From Stentor coeruleus (lineage: Eukaryota; Ciliophora; Heterotrichea; Heterotrichida; Stentoridae): 24,299 bases of DNA. The translations under genes were made by a program, and so were the position numbers. The stretch lies in NCBI GenBank assembly GCA_001970955.1, contig MPUH01001093.1:1-24299 (forward strand). Direction: 5' to 3'. This document shows, piece by piece, positions 1-9,711 of the stretch; position 1 is the first letter of the stretch; the number at the start of each line of letters is the position of its first letter. The notes under the pieces were generated by a model. That model had not been told where the DNA came from, did not search any database, and was given only the letters and a program-made list of their open reading frames with translations.

Positions 1-288
1 GATAATATGTATTAAGAATGGGTAATATTTATGCTGATTTGGGGTTTAAGGTTTGAAAACTATTTAAGCAGAAAAATTTAATGCACAATATCATTACTTC
101 ATAATCACCAAGGTTAATTTTCCATAATTTCTTATCTACATCAAACTATATACATTAAAGCAAATCTTATAAAAATTATTATAAACAAACATACAAAACT
201 ATTCAAAATACTTAAAATAAAATCTAAGCAATTTTTATAAAAATCAATTACAACTAAATTCAAGATCCACATAATTAATCTAAATTAC
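1..288. other. 3' flank of the HYOU1-like gene, no gene seen
   Basis: AT-rich sequence downstream of the minus-strand Hsp70 gene. The plus strand carries more C than G, as in the other 3' flanks of minus genes here. No ORF, RNA gene, telomeric repeat or 15-nt intron signature that could extend the neighbouring gene was seen. Confidence 0.6.
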
Positions 289-3175
289 CTAAAGATCATC
301 TTTCTTCGGTCTTGGAGTATTGCGAATCAATTCAACTTTCTTTTCTACTCCATTGATTTTCGCCTCCAAAGTTGTAAGTTTAAGAACTGGCAACTCCCAA
401 TCTTTAAGTTGTTTTTGTTCCTCAACTTTATTCTCAAGCCATGAAATAGTATCATTAATATAAGCAAATGCAGCTTCTCTTACTGAAAGATCTACCCAAG
501 TTTTGGTTTTGTTTAAATAAGTCATATCTTTATAAAGATCTTTAAGCTTAATAGATGCATCTAAAATAGCATCTTCTCTTGCCATTAAATCCTTTTCTTT
601 TCTAAGTGCTGGATCAACAATTTGTTGAATTTCTGTTTTTTTATCTGTGAATTCTGCAGTTTTTACAGTCTTTAATGTTAGTCCTTCAAGCCAATTTATT
701 GTTTTGTTCACAAGATTTAATAGTTTTTCTGAATCTTGAGGTGAGAGGACTCTTTGAAACTCTGGGCCTTCAAGTTTTTCTTTTACATCATATATATAAG
801 ATTCTAAATCGTTCTTTAACTCAATTCTTTTATTATAATCGCTTTCATATCGTAAAATTTGATCTAATATTCCTCTTAAACCTTTTGATTGTTCTTGAGC
901 AAATCCATTAGGCTTTTCAATAGGAGTTTCTATCATACTTAGAGCTTGCTTGTGAGTCTTTTTTTTAGTAACAATTCTAGTCTTTGGCTTATTTTCTTCA
1001 TTTTCTTCTTGTTTATCTTCTGTGCTTTCATTTTTTTCTTCGTCCTTTTTCTCATCATCTTTTTTCTCATCATCTTTTTTTTCATCATCTTTTTTTTCAT
1101 CATCCTTTTTTTCATCATCCTTTTTCTCATCATCTTTTTTTTCATCATCCTTTTTCTCATCATCCTTTTTCTCATCATCTTTTTTCTCATCATCTTTTTT
1201 CTCATCATCTTTTTTTTCATCATCTTTTTTCTCATCATCCTTTTTCTCATCATCTTTTTTCTCATCATCTTTTTTCCCATCATCTTTTTTCCCAATATCA
1301 TTATCCTCATCATTCTTTTTCTCAATATTCGTATCTGCACTTTTTTCTATTTCTGCTTTCCCTTCTTTACTATCAGTTTCTCCTTTACTTTCACTTAATC
1401 CATCTTTAACATCCTCTTCCACTTTCTTATCATTTTCTTGTCCTTCAGTCTGGGTATTATTAGCAGATTTTTCCTTATCCTTATCCTTATCCTCTTCTGA
1501 TTTTTCATTTTTATCTTTTTTCTTCGGTTCTTTAATAGTCTCTTCATATTGAATCTCAACTTCAAGTCTGATTTCAGCATCTGCTAACGAGACTATTCCA
1601 TTCCTATCTAAAGAAAATTCTAATACAACCAAAGGAACTTGTGCATATTTCTTGCTTAAAAACTCAACATCTGACAAATTATATTGAACTAAATCCGTGT
1701 AGAAATCATTATATTTTATACTAAGTGTAACATCTAAATCCTCAGAAGATGAAAAACTGATTTTCTTAGTACTAGGCAATACGCTTCCAAATGTAAATAT
1801 TTCTTTTTGTTTTATTGAACCTGAATTTTTGCTTTTAATAGTAGCCCGAACACTATATTGGAAAGTNACCTGAATTTTTGCTTTTAATAGTAGCCCGAAC
1901 ACTATATTGGAAAGTTTCTGTAAGCCAAATTTGTCTTATTTGGACTTCTGAAGATAAATTAGCTCCATATAAAGCTGCACCCTGAGCTATTGATTCATCA
2001 CCATTTAAATGAGTGCTTACTTCTTTATATCTTTCTGCGACTAGTTTTTGTATACTAGGAATCCTTGCAACTCCACCTATAATTTCTATAAAGCTTATAT
2101 CTTCTATTGTTTTGTTTGATATTGATAATACTTGGGCAATAGGGTTTAAGAAGTCTTCAGATTTTTCTTTGATGTATTCTTCGATTAATGACCTGTCAAT
2201 ATACAATTCGAAATCTGTGCCATTGTAAAGAGAAGGAAGGAAACTGTTTATTGATTTATTTGCGCTTAAAGTCTTTTTGATCCTATTAGCTTCTTGTATA
2301 AGCCTGGCTTTACTTTTAAGATTTGTTCTAGGGTCATCAGAATGAGCTTCTTGGAATTTGTTTGCTATAAAATCAGCTATATATGTATCAATAGATCTTC
2401 CACCTATATTAGGATTGGAACTATGTGCAATGATTTCGATCTGTTCATTTTTTTTCTCAGACAGTTTGCTCAGGTTTGTTTTTACTGTGCTATATTTAAC
2501 CAATACTGCCTGTACATGTGAAGCTCCAACATTATATACAATCACATACAAAGGGTTTTCATCAAATCTTTCCAATCCATAATACAAAGCTGCAGCAGTA
2601 TTCTCATTAACCAACGCTAAAACATTAAACTTCACCACATGAGCAATAGCGACAATCATTTTTCTCTGAGCTTGAGTATAAAAACTTGGTACAGCCAAAA
2701 CACAATCTTTAACACTAGTACTTTTCTCAGCAAGACCTTTAATAAACTCTAATTGCATAGCCAAAACATCCTCAGCCCCAAATCTTAGTTTTCTAATAGT
2801 ATATGAAATCCCTCCATGATAACTTTCAATATATGCAGTAAGTGAATATTCTTTAATAAATCTTTCAGTCTCATTAAATAATCTTCCAACAGCTCTTTGA
2901 TTAAACTCAACAACAGCTTCTGGTTCTTTACTTAAATAACTTAAAGCATTTTCTCCATATAATCTTATATCACCAAATCCAATTACATTAGGAATTAGTC
3001 TTTTTGACTGTGGGCTTTCAACAATTTCTAGTTTCCTTCCAGGAGTTATAACTGAAGTCTATATATATTTTACCTTTATAAGCTCACTACCCATATCTAT
3101 GCCAATAAGTGCTGCTTGGATATTTTGAAGTGTTCCAAAAAGTCCAATAAGCCAAAATACGTGTAATAATTTCAT
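289..3175 (-). CDS. HYOU1: ER-lumenal Hsp70 family chaperone, GRP170/HYOU1-like
   Basis: This is a large Hsp70-type chaperone predicted to act in the ER lumen in protein folding and as a nucleotide exchange partner of BiP (family knowledge). It starts at the ATG at 3175. A hydrophobic signal peptide covers residues 1-21, then the nucleotide-binding domain begins (IGIDMGS, about 24-30). Further Hsp70 motifs are AVPSFYTQAQR, ENTAAALYYG (about 187), GGRSIDTYIADF and IIGGVARIPS. A Lys/Asp/Glu-rich loop (about 520-700) contains roughly 16 KKDDE repeats. A helical C-terminal domain follows, and the last four residues are KDDL, a KDEL-like retrieval signal. One 15-nt intron (3059-3073) lies after codon 34. 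The frame is broken at 1867 by an N with a 48-bp duplication. Removing those 49 nt and the intron leaves 2823 nt, exactly 940 codons plus a TAG stop. The break is therefore almost certainly an assembly artefact, not a pseudogene. Confidence 0.92.
1052..1291 (-). repeat. 15-nt coding minisatellite, about 16 units
   Basis: Tandem 15-nt units encode Lys-Lys-Asp-Asp-Glu on the minus strand. They differ only at C/T positions on the plus strand, which are almost all synonymous. The array lies in the acidic loop of the HYOU1-like chaperone. Open frames on the opposite strand and in other frames here are low-complexity by-products. Confidence 0.93.
1819..1915. repeat. 48-bp direct duplication around a single N (assembly seam)
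   Basis: Bases 1819-1866 and 1868-1915 are identical 48-bp copies separated by one N at 1867. Both lie inside the HYOU1-like coding sequence. The extra 49 nt shift the frame by one; collapsing the copies restores one continuous ORF. This is the pattern expected when two overlapping contig ends are joined without being merged. Confidence 0.93.
3059..3073 (-). other. 15-nt intron in the HYOU1-like gene
   Basis: On the coding strand the intron reads GTAAAATATATATAG. It is phase 0, between codon 34 (Lys, of the ELIK motif) and ACT (Thr). It contains an in-frame TAG, so without splicing the signal peptide is cut off from the ATPase domain. A is at position 10, as in the other six introns. Confidence 0.92.
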
Positions 3176-3515
3176 TAACTTATATAAAAATGGTTGAAAA
3201 AATATTTTTTCCCTTTGAAAACCTAATAAGATAAACTTTTACAATTGAAGTTTGTGATCAGCAAGTTGATTATAAAAAAGCTGATAAAACTAAAAAATTA
3301 TACCAAACTTAACATCAATAATTTCAATTTTCAACATAATTTTCATGAACTCAAAAACAAAATAAAAATTTAAAAAAATCGTATATAAACACCAAGTTTA
3401 TCAAAATATAAACTCAATTTTCGTATTATTTTCCCTCACTTAGCTTAAACTATATAATAATTTTTTACTAATATAAATACTAATGAACTATATGATTTAA
3501 ATAAAATTTAACGGA
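3176..3515. promoter_or_regulatory. Divergent intergenic region, probable bidirectional promoter
   Basis: This is 340 nt of AT-rich sequence between the start codons of the minus-strand HYOU1-like gene and the plus-strand LITAF-like gene. Both promoters and 5' UTRs must lie here. No ORF or RNA gene was seen, and I cannot name specific promoter elements. Confidence 0.5.
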
Positions 3516-4127
3516 ATGAGTAATATAAGTCCTGTAGGAATTTGGAAAAATCCTTTGGATAATTCGTCCTTTTCAAGTATCAATTACGACTATGATCTTG
3601 ACAAAAGCCAATCAAGTTGTTCACAAGGTTCAAACGATCATAAAGGCTTTTCAATAAAAGACATCTGTCCTGAAGCATCATTTAGTTCAGAGAGTAAACA
3701 TCAGAGAATAGCTTCACAGCAAATAGACCTTTTAAGCCCTTCTGTGCTTTTTGCCCATATTAGGAAAAACTCTAAACAGTCTTTTCATGATAGGAAGTAT
3801 TCAATGCAAGTCCATGAAAACGAAGAGCTTAATAGCACTAGAATGCAAACTTCACTTAGTCGTAGAGTTAGTGATTGTGACTTATCGCATGTTCCTGTAT
3901 CTGCCCCACCTCCAGAAGCTAAAGAAATCAAAATGGAGAGAAATGAAAACCTTAGCTTCTGTAAATATTGTAATAAAGAAGTTGAAACTCGGGTTAAATT
4001 CCCAGAAGACTCTAAAACTGAAAGTCTACTTTTAGAAACTGTGAGTATGATATTTATGTGCTGGAAACCAAACTGGCTGAATAATCTTAGAGTGAAAACA
4101 TGTGTTGAATGTGGATTTGCAATATAA
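3516..4127 (+). CDS. LITAF-like zinc-binding domain protein (copy 1)
   Basis: A 203-residue protein. The first 145 residues are Ser-rich and look disordered, ending in a short Pro stretch (PPPE). The C-terminus carries a LITAF-like domain: a first CxxC knuckle (C149/C152, CKYCNKEVETRV), a hydrophobic middle segment (about 170-190) and a second CxxC knuckle (C196/C199, TCVECGFAI) followed at once by TAA. LITAF domains join two CxxC half-sites into one zinc site. They sit on the cytosolic face of endosomal or lysosomal membranes through the hydrophobic segment (family knowledge). The CP-x-CG form and the His before the second knuckle seen in animal proteins are not kept, so the match is by pattern only. 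A second LITAF-like gene lies at 10321-11163. Confidence 0.65.
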   Translation: MSNISPVGIWKNPLDNSSFSSINYDYDLDKSQSSCSQGSNDHKGFSIKDICPEASFSSESKHQRIASQQIDLLSPSVLFAHIRKNSKQSFHDRKYSMQVHENEELNSTRMQTSLSRRVSDCDLSHVPVSAPPPEAKEIKMERNENLSFCKYCNKEVETRVKFPEDSKTESLLLETVSMIFMCWKPNWLNNLRVKTCVECGFAI

Positions 4128-4590
4128 TTTCCTAATAAGTTATTATAGTTAAAAGTCACTTACAAATTTGCTTTAAAATTTATTACTTTCTATAAATAAA
4201 GATTATAGTTTTCAAATTTAATCAATAAATACATTATTTAAATAATGATTAAATCTTAATAAAGTATTCTAAAGCAAGGGAATTTTTATCAGATTAACTT
4301 TTAAATAAATGTGTGTAATTTTATATTTTTATATGTCAGCACACAAACCAAAAAGATTTTGATTTCTTGGCAAGATCATTCAAGAATTCAAGCTAAAGAT
4401 ATAACTTTCATTGCCAAATTTTAAAATCAGTTGAAAAACAAATCGAAGATTTATTTCAAAGTATACAAAATAACCTAATATTATCTAATAACGCCACTTA
4501 TAAAAATATATACAAAAAAGTAAATCCTATCATCTTTATAAAGAACTTAACACCATAATTTCTATATAAAACAAATGCTAAAAAAGTTAA
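4128..4590. other. Convergent intergenic region with a possible ORF relic
   Basis: 463 nt between the 3' ends of the LITAF-like gene and the C2HC gene. Most is AT-rich. The stretch 4333-4558 has protein-like runs in three successive plus frames (see the pseudogene entry). Nothing else was recognised. Confidence 0.5.
4333..4558 (+). pseudogene. Possible small ORF relic with two frame changes
   Basis: An ATG at 4333 opens a 9-codon frame (MSAHKPKRF). A second frame, from about 4356 to 4424, reads through ILISWQDHSRIQAKDITFIA. A third, from about 4415 to the TAA at 4558, contains VEKQIEDLFQSIQNN. Together they read like one short charged helical protein of about 70 residues. No 15-nt GTAA...AG intron fits to join them. 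I do not recognise a family. Chance open frames in AT-rich DNA remain a real alternative. Confidence 0.22.
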
Positions 4591-5463
4591 TTAATATTTT
4601 TTTTGGGTGTTATACTTCCAATAAGAATCAACAGTTTTCTTAGGTATATTCCCAAGTTCTTGATATAGCAATTTATTACTTGCATAAGTATCATTAGTTT
4701 CTTGATAACATTCTTTTAAATGACGTTGTTGAAATTCTTTGCTTCGAAGGCCAATAACTAATTTACAATGAGGACATTTTTTATTAAGTTGTTCTTCGAT
4801 TTTTTTAAGTTCCTCTTGATCATCACTATCTGAAGAGTCAACTATTTTTTTTGATTTGACCATTTTTTCTGTTTTCTCATAGTTTTCACGGTCTGCTACA
4901 CCTTTTCCATCTATACAAAGGTTGACATGGCGATTTATTTCTTCTTTGGTAAAAGATTCTGGAAACACCCAATTGCACATAGGACAAGCTAGTTCTCTGT
5001 CTCTTTTTTGTGGTAATTTGTTAGGACTATAGTCTGATTGTGATATTTGCTTGTACTCCTTTTTATTCGGCAATACTTTTTCGTATTTCGGTCTCACATT
5101 ATTTTTTTTAACATGAACAGAAGAAGTTTTTTCTGATTCAAAATTTCCACCATGAGGCGACTCTAAATCAAAAGTAGTTTTTTTATTATATTTAATCTCA
5201 ATATCAGTTTGCAAATCAATAGGTTTCGATACTTCTGATCTATCCTCAGGTTTAATAATTTTAATCTCCGCAAGACTGTCTAAGAATGGTTTTAGCAAAT
5301 CATCAACAATATTTTTCTTTTTTAATACAAAATCTTGATTCTCAAGTTTAACTGGTATTATAGGATTATTAGTATATCTAATATTTTTTAATGATTCATC
5401 TCCAAGTTTCATCCCTGGGTAAAGAGTTGTCAGGGTTTGCTCTAATTCTTCAAAAAAGTTCAT
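4591..5463 (-). CDS. Double C2HC zinc-knuckle protein of unknown role
   Basis: A 290-residue hydrophilic protein starting at the ATG at 5463. The first 150 residues are charged and without a recognised domain. Two related zinc knuckles follow: C160-x2-C163...H179-x3-C183 (starting CPMCNWVFPES) and C230-x2-C233...H248-x3-C252 (CPHCKLVIG...RHLKEC). Between them lies an acidic Ser/Asp/Glu segment (about 208-225). The Cys-x2-Cys...Arg-His-x3-Cys spacing resembles UBZ-type ubiquitin-binding fingers or other C2HC fingers. A ubiquitin-binding role is inference, with no test possible here. The gene is divergent from the tandem Arf gene, with 108 nt between start codons. Confidence 0.7.
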   Translation of the reverse strand: MNFFEELEQTLTTLYPGMKLGDESLKNIRYTNNPIIPVKLENQDFVLKKKNIVDDLLKPFLDSLAEIKIIKPEDRSEVSKPIDLQTDIEIKYNKKTTFDLESPHGGNFESEKTSSVHVKKNNVRPKYEKVLPNKKEYKQISQSDYSPNKLPQKRDRELACPMCNWVFPESFTKEEINRHVNLCIDGKGVADRENYEKTEKMVKSKKIVDSSDSDDQEELKKIEEQLNKKCPHCKLVIGLRSKEFQQRHLKECYQETNDTYASNKLLYQELGNIPKKTVDSYWKYNTQKKY

Positions 5464-5571
5464 GATTTTGAGTGACTATTATAAAGCATAGACTGATCTA
5501 GATATCAGCCCCCCAAATTATATCTAAAATTAGATGATATAATGATAGGCTAATTTTTTATCTTATAAAAT
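5464..5571. promoter_or_regulatory. 108-nt divergent promoter region
   Basis: The whole space between two divergent start codons is 108 nt, so both promoters and 5' UTRs must fit here. It holds AT-rich sequence and a short CCCC run near 5511. No specific element was recognised. Confidence 0.45.
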
Positions 5572-6672
5572 ATGGAATCAGAAACACCTAATGAAAACAT
5601 TAGGAATTATCGTGTGCTGATACTCGGACCAGAATCAACAGGAAAAACAGCTATTCTTTATAGATTAAAACTTAATGAAGTTATATCATCAGTTCCTACA
5701 ATTGGTTTTAATGTTGAAAGTTTTGTTCATAACAATAACAAATACAACTTATGGGATATTGGTGGTAGTCACAAAATGAGATGCTTATGGGCCAATTTTT
5801 ATGAAGACACTAATGCAATCATCTTTGTCATAGACTCAAACAATGAAACTCAATTTGAAGATGCGAAAAATTGCCTTGATACTATCCTCTCAGTAAATTC
5901 CCTCAAAAGTATTCCAATACTTTTTTTTGCTAATAAAACAGATTTAACAAACATATCAATTTCTCAATTAACTGAATTCTTCAATCTTAATGCTATAAAA
6001 AATCGGAAATGGTCAGTTCAATTATGTAGCGCAAAAAATGGTAAAGGTCTTGAAGAAGGGTTAACATGGTTAGATAAAACTATGGAAAAACTTAACAAAA
6101 AAATTTTACAAGCTCATGATATCAAAGAAAATCCAAAACCAATTGATGAAAGTGATTTAAAAAAACAAGATTTACCTTGTATGAGAATTTTATTACTAGG
6201 GATTCAAAATGTTGGAAAAACGGTATTGCTTTTTAAACTTAAAAATAATCGAATTAATTCAACTATCAATACAATCGGATTTAATGTAGAAACTATAAAT
6301 TATCCTAAGGCCAATTATGCTATATGGGATGTTGGAGGTTTACCAAGAGTAAGAGTATTATGGAAGCATTATTTTAAAGATGTAAATGGAATAATATTTG
6401 TTGTGGACTCTAGTAATAATATTGATAGGAATGAGGAAAAATATGAACTTGATAATATATTAACTAATGAAATTCTTACTGGGTTGCCTGTTTTGATATT
6501 TGCAAATAAATCTTTCTCTGCTGGGGAAAATACAGAAGAAAGTATAAAAGAGTTTTTCGGAGTTAATAAAATTACAGAAAGAAAAATCGGGTTTATATGG
6601 GGAGATTGCTTTAATGGGGTAGGAATGGATGAAATTGGTGAATGGCTACAAAGTAATGTGGTAGTTAATTAG
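5572..6672 (+). CDS. Tandem Arf/Arl-like GTPase-domain protein
   Basis: A 366-residue protein built from two Arf-like domains. Domain 1 (about 13-175) has P-loop GPESTGKT (19-26), switch I Thr in PTIGFNV (T43), WDIGG (61-65), NKTD (121-124) and CSAK (152-155). Domain 2 (about 203-363) has P-loop GIQNVGKT (210-217), NTIGFNVE (T234), WDVGG (252-256), then NKSF (312-315) where NKxD is expected, and no clear SAK motif. In both domains the residue after WDxGG, normally the catalytic Gln, is changed: Ser66 in domain 1 and Leu257 in domain 2. Arf Q71L is the classical GTP-locked form (established knowledge). There is no Gly at position 2, so no N-myristoylation. Domain 1 may bind GTP but hydrolyse it slowly; domain 2 looks like a pseudo-GTPase with weakened guanine recognition (both inference). 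No intron was seen. Confidence 0.9.
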   Translation: MESETPNENIRNYRVLILGPESTGKTAILYRLKLNEVISSVPTIGFNVESFVHNNNKYNLWDIGGSHKMRCLWANFYEDTNAIIFVIDSNNETQFEDAKNCLDTILSVNSLKSIPILFFANKTDLTNISISQLTEFFNLNAIKNRKWSVQLCSAKNGKGLEEGLTWLDKTMEKLNKKILQAHDIKENPKPIDESDLKKQDLPCMRILLLGIQNVGKTVLLFKLKNNRINSTINTIGFNVETINYPKANYAIWDVGGLPRVRVLWKHYFKDVNGIIFVVDSSNNIDRNEEKYELDNILTNEILTGLPVLIFANKSFSAGENTEESIKEFFGVNKITERKIGFIWGDCFNGVGMDEIGEWLQSNVVVN

Positions 6673-6792
6673 TTATTTTAAGTTTATAAAAAAAATGAAA
6701 TTTGAATCATTTTATTTCTTGATATAATTTTCATTTAGATTTTTAAACAATTTAATACTAATAAAATTAAAGAATTAAGTCAAAACCTAGGA

Positions 6793-9711
6793 TTATTTTT
6801 TTACAGTGATTTTGACAGGTTTTTCTCTTTGGTTATTTCTTACTAAATAAATCTCACTATTCGTGTATTTCCAATGCTTAAAAGTGAACTTGGCCTTTTC
6901 ATCCCTATTCATTTTTCTTGGAATTTCACTTGAGTCTTTTATACTACATAAATCTTACACAAAACATATTCCATCATGTAGGACGAAAAATGGTTTATCT
7001 TCTAAAATGTATTTTTCTTTAAATCTACCAATATAATCATTGTTGTTATTTTGAAACCCTTTGTATAAATGAACCCAGTCCATACCAGTCAAGTCTCCAC
7101 GAATAAAATTGTTTAAATATGTGATTCTAGTAATTTCAATCAGATGTGGTAGTATACGAAAATAATCTCCAAGTATCTCAGCGATCTCAGAAAGAGAAGA
7201 ATAACGATTAAAACTTATTTGCACAGGAGGAGAAAAATCCCAAGTACTAGGTGTCCATTTCCTAAACACACATACAACTTCATTTTCTTGATATTCATCA
7301 ACAATTTCAACAGCAATTTCTAGATTTTTACATCCATAAAAAATATCCATAGGGTGTTTTTCACTAATCACATCAGTAAGCCTTGTATCATTTTTTTCCC
7401 TTAATCTTATATTTGAAGGATTAATCCCAAGAGAAGGGTAGTAATTTTGACACATATTACATATATTTTGTTTAAGCGATAAAATGCTTATTGATTTATT
7501 GACAGTCAAAGGGAAAAGCTCATAAAAAAGATACCAAAGATAATCTTCATCTTTATTAGATAAACATGCGAAAAATAATGAAAACGATATTTCATTCTCT
7601 TTTTTACCTACCCCTTCAGAAATATGAATTACACAGTTTTGGTAGAATTGTAAAGAACTTAACAAATTATCATCTTCAGTCAAATCTTGGCCATTACGAC
7701 TCCCTTTCTTCATACTAAACTCCTCAACTTGCATGGTAATTTTTTTCCCAATAATTTCCTTTAAATAAAACAAAGTTTCATTTTTATTAACAGAAACAGT
7801 CATATTATATTCAATATTTTCAAGTTTTGGGTTATTAAACTTCAGTGTATAGTTATCATTTTCTCTATCAATTGCATTTTTCCATGAGTTTTTCCACGTT
7901 TTTTCTTCCATCAATATAATAAACCCATCAAAAATTTTAAGACTCGCGATTCTTGTGTTTAAATGTTTAGGCTCAACTAATTCAATAAGTTTAGATTTCC
8001 CAAGATAAGGTTTTTTCTTCCAAAGTCTTATATTATCAAAAGCATAATGGAAATATTTAGCTAGAAAATTCAATAAGTCTTTAAGTTTAAAACTTTTTGG
8101 CACTTGCAACCTACAAGGATTTGATAATATTTCATTAATCCCCCCAGGGTAGTTTTTATAATAATCCTTCCAAACACAGATTTTTATATTTAAATAATCC
8201 TTTTCAAACTCCAAAAACTCTTCATCAGCAGTTTTAGTCTCAATACACAAACATATTCCTGAATTTATCCCCAAACTTTCTATTGTCTGGCTTTCTTTTC
8301 CAGTAAAAGTTTCCAAATACTGATCAAATTCAGAGTTATAAACACGTATACGGACATCTTCATCATCAAGACCAATGCCAAGTTCTTTTATGCATTTTTT
8401 TTTCAATAAATTAAGTGATGCATGTTTGTTTATTTTTATCAAATAATTAGTATATTTGTAAAACACTTTAACTTCAATTGTCAGTAATCTTTCTTCTTTT
8501 TCCTTTTGTTCTCTAAGAATCATAAGTTTTTCTAATTCGATATCTTGGATAAGATACTCAGGGATTTCTATTTCAGATACTTGTTTTAAATTCTTACTAC
8601 TAATCTGCCTATACATAAGTAAATAAGCATTTGAACCAAAAATACCAGCTCCAATAATACCCCCGAAAGCTTTTTCAATTTCACTAGTTTCAATTTCTTT
8701 AACCTGTGAATCATTAAAATGATACCATTTGTTATTTTCAAAACATCTTATATATGCATAATAATGCCCACCAAGTGCACTTCCTGAATGTATCATAATA
8801 GAAAATAATTCATAAAAATTCCCATTATTCAAAATCTCTTCACTACTAGTCTCTTTATCTATACTACTCATATTAACTTCATCACTTTCTTGACTAGATT
8901 CATTATTCCCTTCACTTAATAATTCATGTTCACATTCAATATTACTCAATGAACTTATAGGCTCAGTATTATCATCATCTTCTTGTTCTACAGCTTTTGC
9001 CATATCTAAAATTGTAGGAAAAGTTACTCGATCATTTATTTTCCTTCTTTGTAATGTGTTGTAATCTAAATCAAATCTTTTTAATTGTAATGCTAGGATA
9101 TAAGGAAGACGACTGAATTTCATTCCTTTGTAAGCATCGGTTTTTTCTCCACAGGTTTCGCAGAAGTATTTGTTGTCTCCACAAAGATGATCAGGTTTGA
9201 CAAAGTTGTTTAAAGCTTTTTCTAAAGAGTCGTTATATTGTTGATTGTGACTTCTGACTGCTAAAGAAAGGTCTAAAAATTTGTCTTCCCTAGTTGATTC
9301 AGTCCCACATTTTAAGCATTTTACATAATCAACGTATTGACCTTCATACAACTCTGTGATCATTTTTTCCTGTTCAGTGCCTTTAACACTTTCTTCAATT
9401 GCATCAAAAAGCACCCTGCAGAATTCTTGAACATCATGTTGTTGTAAACTTTCACGAATATCCCACTGGAAACTTGTAGTTAAACCTGTTGTATCAACCA
9501 CAGAATATTCACGTTTATGGAGCTTTGCAAACATTAATTGTAGTTGATAAGGTATACAATCCTTTTTAGAATTGTGTTTAAAAGGGTCCCATTTCCACTG
9601 ATATAACCTTGATAAGAACTCAGGGGTCATAAATAGTGTTTGTAATAAAGAATTCATATAACAAGTTGCCCCTTGGTTTGACAAGCCTGTGAATCTTTCG
9701 TTCGAACCCAT
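6793..9711 (-). CDS. USP47: Ubiquitin-specific protease, USP47-like
   Basis: A deubiquitinating cysteine protease of the USP (C19) family. The catalytic domain starts almost at the N-terminus: Cys box GLSNQGATCYMNSLLQTLFM with nucleophile C17, QQHDVQEF (91-98), zinc pairs CLKC (132/135) and CETC (184/187), LQLKRFDLDY, and the His box GGHYYAYI (H316) followed by HFNDSQV (N333/D334). The order and the sequence LLQTLFMTPEF match USP47/USP40-type enzymes. The long C-terminal half should hold ubiquitin-like folds, as in that family (inference). A 15-nt intron at 6944-6958 hides a last exon. Translated without splicing, the protein stops 3 nt into the intron. Spliced, it gains about 50 residues ending in PVKITVKK and a TAA at 6793. 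Total 967 residues. The 3' end faces the tandem Arf gene 120 nt away. Confidence 0.88.
6944..6958 (-). other. 15-nt intron in the USP47-like gene
   Basis: The coding strand reads GTAAGATTTATGTAG, with A at position 10. It is phase 2, inside the codon after Cys-Phe. The unspliced frame meets a TAA inside the intron. Removing the 15 nt gives 2904 coding nt, divisible by three, with an open exon down to 6793. Confidence 0.82.

Noticed and set aside
1052..1291. Regular repeat array as a possible CRISPR
   Set aside because: The units are contiguous with no spacers and lie inside a eukaryotic coding sequence.
946..1552. Several overlapping open frames on both strands rich in Phe/Ser, His or Lys/Met
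   Set aside because: They are by-products of the 15-nt minisatellite in the HYOU1-like gene; only the KKDDE frame continues into conserved domains.
1853..2764. Two separate truncated Hsp70 genes or a pseudogene
   Set aside because: Merging the 48-bp copies around the N and removing the 15-nt intron gives one exact 940-codon frame.
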